From Setomelanomma holmii (taxonomy: Eukaryota; Ascomycota; Dothideomycetes; Pleosporales; Phaeosphaeriaceae): a DNA stretch of 64,000 bases. The stretch covers positions 1-64,000 of the forward strand of contig ML978281.1 in NCBI GenBank assembly GCA_010015745.1, in the 5' to 3' direction. Under the pieces are notes generated by a model. That model did no database searches, was not told the origin of the DNA, and saw nothing but the letters and a program-made list of their open reading frames with translations. The translations under genes were made by a program, and so were the position numbers. This document shows, piece by piece, positions 57,490-64,000 of the stretch. The number at the start of each line of letters is the position of its first letter. The first letter of the stretch is position 1.

Positions 57490-57800
57490 TGAGGGTTTGC
57501 GTAATTGTCTGAATCGTTGCTTCGCAGGCACATATTAACTCCAGCGAAAAGCTGGGAGAGAATGTGCGAGTGGCTGTGCAGCTTATCGATGGGGTTCAGC
57601 TCCTGGGACGCGCAGCTCGCTCATTGGACAATCAACCCTGTCAAGCGGGGTCAGCGATGACATGAGCCTTAGCCGTGAATGGGACGCCTGATGACTTCGT
57701 CCAGCTCACCGGACGTCTTTGATTAAAGTCTAGGCGTGCTCTAGCATTGGTCGGGTCGTAGCTGAGCGGTCAATTGCCACAGTGTATTCTATCAGTCCGT
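57490..57800. other. Spacer between the two NLR-type genes
   Basis: 311 bp with no coding signal; probable promoter of the ankyrin gene. Confidence 0.4.
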
Positions 57801-60800
57801 TCATCTTCCACGCTCATGCAACTTCTGGTGCCGTTTGCAATCGTTCAATCTCGTAAACGCCTTGCCACATTCTATGAGAACATCGAACAACATCAGCAGG
57901 GCAACTAGCAGGCCTAGCAGAATTGTCTTACCGGGACACTCATAGGGTCTTTCTCCCCGATGGCTGTTCTCGTGGTTCCTGCGATGAAAATTGCGCGCTG
58001 CGAGAGGAGGAGGTACTAAGTTAGTGTATGTCTCACATGGACTTCGTACACGGACACTGACTGAATGTCTTGCCGCAAAAGGTACCTGAAATGGTCAGTA
58101 GACTGTTCCGGTATCATATAATTTTTCACAACATACATGCGTGATCGGCCTTCGATCGCTTGGCTGTCGCGGAGTTGAAGGCTACTGACAAGTCGCACGA
58201 CTCTGGATGAAAAGCTCTTTTGTGATTTTTGAGATCTTTTTCGTTCGCAAAACCTTCTTCGCCGATGCAATTTGTTACCTCGCAGTAGTATGGTCGATTG
58301 TGAATATCGACGTGTCTTTTCTTTGCCTTCTTATCAGTAAAGCCCTGCGAGAAGTATCTGCATGTGATTTTGGTGCATTTGAACCTCTTCTTGGTGTCGT
58401 AGAACTTGTTGTATTTGTCCAGCTGGGGCTTAGCCAGATTTGCCGGGTCCTCTTCCAGGAGCTTGCGATTGCGCTCGAGCGCAGTAGCAAGGCTCTTGAT
58501 ACTGATCTCATGCCTGGCGTCAAAGCCTTTCTGCTGGAAGGTGTAGATATGACTGGTGAGGAGCAGTAGGTTTTCGTACAGCGCGTACGGCTGGAACTCT
58601 TCGCAGGTATTCTTGCAGCTTTGAACGAGACCAGCTTCCCAATCTGGCTCCATATATCGAGCCATAAACTCATCAAGCGCTTCCGCTAGATCGTCAAGAA
58701 GACTGTTGTGCAAGGTCGCCTTGCGAAAGAAGTCTTTGCCACTGCTGACAAATGCATTGACATGGTGGAACCACTTTGCTACGGCGTAGTCTTGAAATGC
58801 AAAGTGTCCTTCCAGCATGTAGCGGCAAAGCTCCTGCTCGTCGTGTCCTTCGGTCTCGAAACACTCGAATGTCAGATACTGCAGACACAGTGTAGCAAGC
58901 TCACATTCAATGGATGGCTCGTGAATATCTTCCGTGATTCTGGTGATGTATCTGCCGGGGTCAGCACAACGACAACGACAATGTATAACTCCACTTACGT
59001 CTTAGCGGTGCTGTGTACTAAAGTGACCTGAGGTAGGTGAGACGTTTTGTCAGCATTTTCCTTGCACACACAATATACACATTTGAGACTCACTCGACCT
59101 TCCGTCGCAATGACTAGCGATCCACAGATTTCGTGTATGTGCTTTCGCATGCGGCGGTCGTCATACTCAATTGACTGATTCGTGACATCGACCGATAAAG
59201 CGACCTGAATTTCTTTCCATGTAAGTTCTCGTTTGGCGCACACCATCCAGCCAAGAAGTTTCTTCGCGTCTTCCCAGTCCTGGCTGCAATCTTCTTGGGA
59301 CATATCCTTGATACGATTGACGATACGCGCGTAGCTATACCACCGTCATCGCGTTAGGGTTTTGTAATGAGAAATGTGCATAGCTCGAGTGTCGACTTAC
59401 GCGTCCTTGAGTTCTTTGGGGAAGTTCTCCTCCTTGATGGCATTGATGATCTTCTCGCGAGTGTTCAATGCCTCTAGGTTCTCCAGGACCAGTTTCGCAT
59501 AGAGGAACATACCTGCAGCCGTTTAGTAGTACTCTCAACGATGGGGCAGGCAACTCACCTCTAGCATTCACAAAAGTGAGGTTACGAAGATACTCCCGTA
59601 TGTCTTCACTGAACGGCTTCTCGTCGTGGATGTATTTGGCAGCGATACGGTCGACCCAGACCCTGACGTACGCCTTGATGTCACCTTCAACATCTGCTTC
59701 AGAAATTGGGAAGATTCGAGGCGCGAGCTTTGTTTTTCCTGCGCCATGAAGCGTCTTTGAGATGTCCGCGTAATGTTGACTTACGATGAGAACGCGAAGC
59801 TTGCCCGGCTCGTTTGTGTTGTACTCACCTACAAGTTGTGTCAACGTTTCCAGGACTTCTTTTCGCTCTCCAGCTCCGCATTCATCAAGCCCATCAACGA
59901 CTAGGAACAGTCTTGGTATGATGTCGCAGCAGTCATCCAGCAGCTTTTTTGCCACTGATATGGAGCGTAGAGTCGCGTCGCCACTTAGTGTACGTCTGTT
60001 GTAGAATGTCGGTAGTAGATCATCGCGTGCTTGGTTCAGCAATTGATTCGCGAGACCCTTCAGGATATCCATGGCAGTATTACTGCCTGATATTCCGTCG
60101 TGGCAATAGAAGAAGCCGGTCAGGGAGTCTCGCGTCTTCTTACATTCATCGATGATGGCGGAAGCCAGGATGGTTTTACCTGAGCAACGTGAGTCGGAAC
60201 ATTGCGGCCGAAGACAGAAAAGGCTTACCTGCGCCTGGGATACCATGCATCCATAGTACTATGAGTCGATGTCAACGAGGCCTACTTCTGAGATATGGAA
60301 TGTTGGGGACGTCACTCACACGGCATGGCCGGATCACTGAGTTCAATCCAGTCCTTGATGATCGGTCTATCGATAATCCATCTGGCTGTTGAGGAATACT
60401 TATGCCGAATCTTCTGGAAACTCCTGTGTTCATCATCTAGTGCTGTCCCCACGGCTAGCCACTCGGACACCCTTATAAGCTTTTTCATTCTCTCTTCCTC
60501 GACTTGCTGGTTGAGCCTATCCTTCAGCCCCATCATGTCTTCATGATACTTCTGATACTGGGATACAGTAAACCGGTTTTCGACTAAAGCATTGTGTCGC
60601 TGAAGTGTTTGCAAAATTCCATTGAACTCCGTCTCGAAGCCTCTCCAGGATGCTCGGAACAGTGTCCTTATCCCTATACGGTCGCGCATTAGCTATGTAC
60701 TATCAGTCTGAGCACGACTTACTTGAGCCTCGGACGAACTTAGTGGCACGATCATAGAATGCAAAGATATCTATGTAGATCATTTCCAAAGCATCAACCA

Positions 60801-61323
60801 TCTTCGGATTATCACCATGTAACATTTCGTAGTCAGCTAGTAGTGGAAGCTGTTCTCCGATTTGCTTGAAGGCATCCAGAAGCGTTTCGAAAGCTTCCGA
60901 AACTGCGCTGGCGGTCTGTTGCGGATTGTCAGATCAGCTGGGAAAATTTGCCAACAAACATACCATGAGCAGAAATTTAATCGGGCCCCAAACAAAACAG
61001 ACAATCTCATGGACGTTCAAGAAGACCCCAACAACCTGGCCAAGCCTCTGCATACCTTGAAGAAATGGCTTTATGCGAGCGAGATTCATCAGCAGTTTGC
61101 GTTTTCCCATCTCCTGCTGCAAATGATCCAAGTCATTGCACAGTTGCTCGTAAGTCGTGATTTTGAAGTCTTGTAACTGGTCTGGGGTCAACCTATTACG
61201 AAAGCTTCGCAAGGCCTTTTGCAGCGCCTCGCTCGGTGGTCGAGCAGGCACCAAAGTCGACTGTTGAGAACGCGCACCGGTCGATGACCGGCTTGTCTGT
61301 TGCGTGGCTGGCGGAGTGATCAT
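57801..61323 (-). CDS. NACHT-domain NTPase with C-terminal C2H2 zinc fingers, 975 aa
   Basis: STAND-type regulatory ATPase of the fungal NLR class. Twelve exons: 61323-60964, 60915-60723, 60673-60320, 60258-60229, 60179-59559, 59512-59401, 59334-59094, 59027-58999, 58951-58137, 58085-58050, 57997-57932 and 57871-57801 (2928 nt). A helical N-terminal region is followed by NACHT: LLWMHGIPGAGKTILASAI (P-loop, Gly-Lys split by an intron) and RLFLVVDGLDECGAGE (Walker B). The C-terminus has four fingers: two atypical ones (FKCTKITCRYF.., YYCEVTNCIGEEGF..) and two canonical C-x2-C-x12-H-x3-H ones, CTFCGKTF and CPECGKAFTRLNDCKRHQKLH. These last two appear only after splicing three short exons. Exons of 29, 30 and 36 nt occur. 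The ATG at 61323 is the first in frame. The role (incompatibility, defence or regulation) is inferred. Confidence 0.8.
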
Positions 61324-61853
61324 GATTGGGGCAGCGCACACTGAGCTCCGAAGGTCCCTTCGACAATCAATCAAATTGAAATCACACTACGTGCGTGACA
61401 TGAAGGAGATATAGTTGATACCAAGCTGGACGAACGAAGGTGCGATGAGGGGTGTAGGCAGTGTTCACTTCGAGTAGCGGGGGCCGATACAAGGCGTCTG
61501 CGCCTTTCGGACTGTACGCAGTCAGGGGCAAAAGGCAAAGAAGGTAAAGTTCTACGCGCAGGCGGAGCAAGGCTGAAGCCAGCTTAACCATAGGCACCGC
61601 GCGATGTGCTGCACGCACAGCCCCCAAAGGTGGCTTATTGCACGCGCCCGGCGTGCCGGGGCAAGCGAGCATGTTGAAGACCGCTGCAACTGCATAACTT
61701 AATTGGAGCCATGTAGCTGTCGACGGAATACATTCGTGTTGCTGAAAAGCTGCGTCGAATGCCATCTCAAAGTGCTCGTCTTCCGCCAAGACGCTCCCTA
61801 GAAACGCGTGCCTGGCGCGTCAACGTCAACTGGGATTCCGAGTTTACTCCGAA
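61324..61853. other. Divergent intergenic region NACHT gene / SNF2 gene
   Basis: 530 bp between two starts; probable shared promoter. The open frame at 61382-61789 has no recognisable features. Confidence 0.4.
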
Positions 61854-64000
61854 ATGGCAGCACTTCCTCTAAAGCATCTCTTGAATCATGACGAGGATGA
61901 CTTCTCCAGTATACATCAGCCAGATCTAGGCTGGACGGAGCACCACTTCCTCGATGAGTGAGTGGATTTGTGATTACTGCACCCCTGATAATGACGCTGA
62001 ATGAAGACAAGGCCGGAACCGTCGCTACCAATCCAATCGTGGCCCCAATTTGTAGATGAGGTCTACAACTCGGGAACATCTGCCGATCATCAATTCAATA
62101 TTTTCCAGCCATTCGTAGCCGAGCCCGAGTCGCTGCGAGACACGCAAGAAGCGATCGAGGACTGGGCTCTCAATAATGTCTCGCTTCTCAGCCCGTCGAG
62201 ACCAGGAGTGAGCACTCCAGTAGACAAGGCAGTTATTTGTTATGGAACAGTAAGTCTTAGATTTCTAAAGCGGTATTTGCTTCCTTTGGTGGTGTTAAGC
62301 GGTCAGAGAATGGTATTGTAACACGAAACGTCGTCAGTTCTGATCGGTCCCAGATCTTCCGCACGGCGATAAAGCTCTGTGGCAACATGTCCGAGCTTGA
62401 CAAGCAATTGAGCATGTGTGTGACAAGTCCTATTGCTGGCCACACGCTGATGGGCTTGATCAAGACCGAGACACAGTTTCTTATCACATTCGGCGCTGAG
62501 GGTGTACTAGGCGAGGTGAACGTATCCTTGGAGGCGGCTCTGAAGAGTGTTGCCGAGCAGCAGTACTTACTTGAATATGAAGTCTTTGCTCCGGTTCGAG
62601 CCATACGTGAGACAATCTCCCAAACTGCGAAAGAGAAAGACGCGATAGTTCGCGTACAGATAAACATCTATGGGCCTCGCAATGTTGCCCAAGCTGTAGG
62701 TCGAGAACTCTCTCAGCAAAAAGTATACTTGCAGCATCCGGATCATATTCGAGCCGGCAGTGATTACGGTATGCTCTCGAGAATGGTCCGATCTGTTTAC
62801 ATGCACTGACCCCTTCGGTTAAGACAACCCACATGTGTTGAAACTCTCAGAGAGTCAACTTCCATTCTCCACGAACACCATGGTCGCTGAAGAGAGAGTT
62901 GTTGAAGCAGCTGCCGAAGAAACATTGAAGTCAACAGGTACGTGTCACACCCAGCCCAAGTCAGATGAAGTGAGATTAACATAGTCTGTAATGTCTAGTC
63001 AAGGATGTCTACGCCTCTTTGACCCGTGATAAGACTTTACAAAGCCTTGAAGGAGACGAGCGGCTGAAGACTAGTCTTTTACCGTAAGTTGCATCTGGTG
63101 TCGTGGGCCACAGTGCTTACCAGTACAGTCATCAGAAGACGGCACTCGATTTCATGACGCAACGAGAGAACGGACCAATTCAGGAGGCATATCGCTTGTG
63201 GAGACCAGCAGAGTCGGAAGGTCAGCTCTGGTAATTGCGCCAAATCATCTCTGACAACAATTGAACTGATGGACTTATTACAGCCATCGGCATGCCGTCA
63301 CGAATTCCATATGTACGTAGCAGCATTCGTACGATGTTGAGAGTGCTGATAGCATACAGGTCGAATGGAACCTCCTGAGGAGACCGGCGGTGGCATCCTT
63401 GCAGACGAGGTATGGTTCCCGCCACGATACCCTGCACTGCGTGGAGTAGTTGCTAACATAGAATGTCTGGAAACTCAGATGGGAATGGGCAAGTCGCTCT
63501 CTGTCCTGGCTCTCATCCTGCGAACACTCGAGGCTGCGCATCATTGGACGTCTCAGACTGAAATAAGTTCAGCCGATAGCTGGAGATCGAAGCCTCGATC
63601 AAGTGCCACCTTGATTGTGGCTTCATCAGATCGTAAGTACGATCCACATCAATCCCTCACCCAAGCCCTAGGCTGACAAGTAGTTCGTAGTTATGATAAA
63701 CGAGTGGTTTCTAGAACTTAAACAGCAAGTCAAAAGTCAATATAGGATTAGGATACGACATACTCATGATCATCAGGCATTTCGCCGACACAACCTTGAA
63801 CGCGCTAAGAATGATCAAATATCATGGCGAAAATCGCGAACGTTCCCTTGCTATGTTATGCGATGCTGACATGGTCATTACTACATACCATACTCTGGCT
63901 GCCGAGATGTCCAACGATAAGAGTCTTGTCAGCGACATCGAGTGGTACAGACTTGTGCTTGATGAAGGTGATTACCCTTAGAATACTTCTACGTCATTCC
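61854..64000 (+). CDS. SNF2-family helicase/ATPase (Rad5/HLTF-like), 5' part, runs off the window
   Basis: Exons seen: 61854-61957, 62012-62249, 62354-62768, 62824-62937, 62999-63083, 63129-63230, 63284-63312, 63360-63409, 63479-63632, 63691-63724 and 63777-63967, with an intron open at the edge (about 505 aa). The N-terminal region (VRVQINIYGPRNVAQAVGREL, YLQHPDHIRAGSDYDNPHVL) is typical of fungal SMARCA3-like proteins. The ATPase starts with LLPHQKTALDFM, then GGGILADEMGMGKSLSVLAL (motif I), MIKYHGENRE, DADMVITTYHTLA and RLVLDE, the start of the DEAH box. The tenth intron (63725-63776) uses GC at its donor. All seen exons join in frame. Motifs III-VI and any RING lie beyond the window. Confidence 0.82.

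Noticed and set aside
61382..61789. A 135-codon minus-strand frame upstream of the NACHT gene
   Set aside because: No recognisable domain. It lies in the short divergent promoter between two spliced genes.
1..64000. CRISPR arrays, bacterial operons, rRNA or tRNA genes
   Set aside because: I scanned for regular spacer arrays and for tRNA-like T-arms (GTTCGA/GTTCAA with paired stems) and found none I could fold. Intron structure and gene content are eukaryotic.

Overview
The window is nuclear DNA of a filamentous ascomycete. Genes are dense, split by many introns of about 45-75 bp with GT..CTAAC/CTGAC..AG signals, and encode fungus-specific families: a YBT1-type ABCC pump, Snt1, a fungal NACHT protein and GPI-anchor enzymes. 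A Dothideomycete is my best guess, but that is inference. Exon models were spliced by hand; each complete intron-containing model below closes to a whole number of codons.

Layout. 1-7.2 kb is gene-poor, AT-richer repeat DNA. It holds a Tc1/mariner-like element (731-2530) with 36-bp inverted ends, a Fot1/pogo-like element (2775-4643), two truncated pogo copies (4653-5858 and 6290-7229) and an older scrap near 88-196. All transposase frames are broken, largely by TpG-to-TpA changes like those left by RIP. 8.0-34 kb is core housekeeping DNA: ABCC transporter, complex I subunit NDUFA12, PGS1 (cardiolipin pathway), SMP3 (GPI mannosyltransferase IV), SKP1, PDX1, aminopeptidase P, an importin-13/Kap122-like karyopherin, a FUN14 protein and LAS21/GPI7. 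34-55 kb carries a RanBP2-type zinc-finger protein, an RBR ubiquitin ligase, a dead formate/nitrite transporter, a large MATH/pseudo-USP/MORN/RING protein, deoxyhypusine synthase and the Set3-complex subunit Snt1. 55-64 kb is accessory: a short degenerate repeat, an NLR-like ankyrin protein without a NACHT domain, a NACHT protein with C-terminal C2H2 fingers, and the 5' part of a SNF2/Rad5-like helicase gene that runs off the right edge.

Links between genes. NDUFA12 and PGS1 are head to head and both act in mitochondria. SMP3 and LAS21 act in one GPI-anchor pathway. SKP1, the RBR ligase and the MATH/RING protein all concern ubiquitin. The right end, with two NLR-type genes side by side, looks like a heterokaryon-incompatibility or immunity neighbourhood.

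The most notable observations are a USP7-like domain that has lost its catalytic Cys and His and is fused to MORN repeats and a RING; a 7-nt microexon in NDUFA12; the three-lesion FNT pseudogene; the NACHT-less NLR beside a NACHT/C2H2 gene; and a GC-AG intron in the helicase gene.
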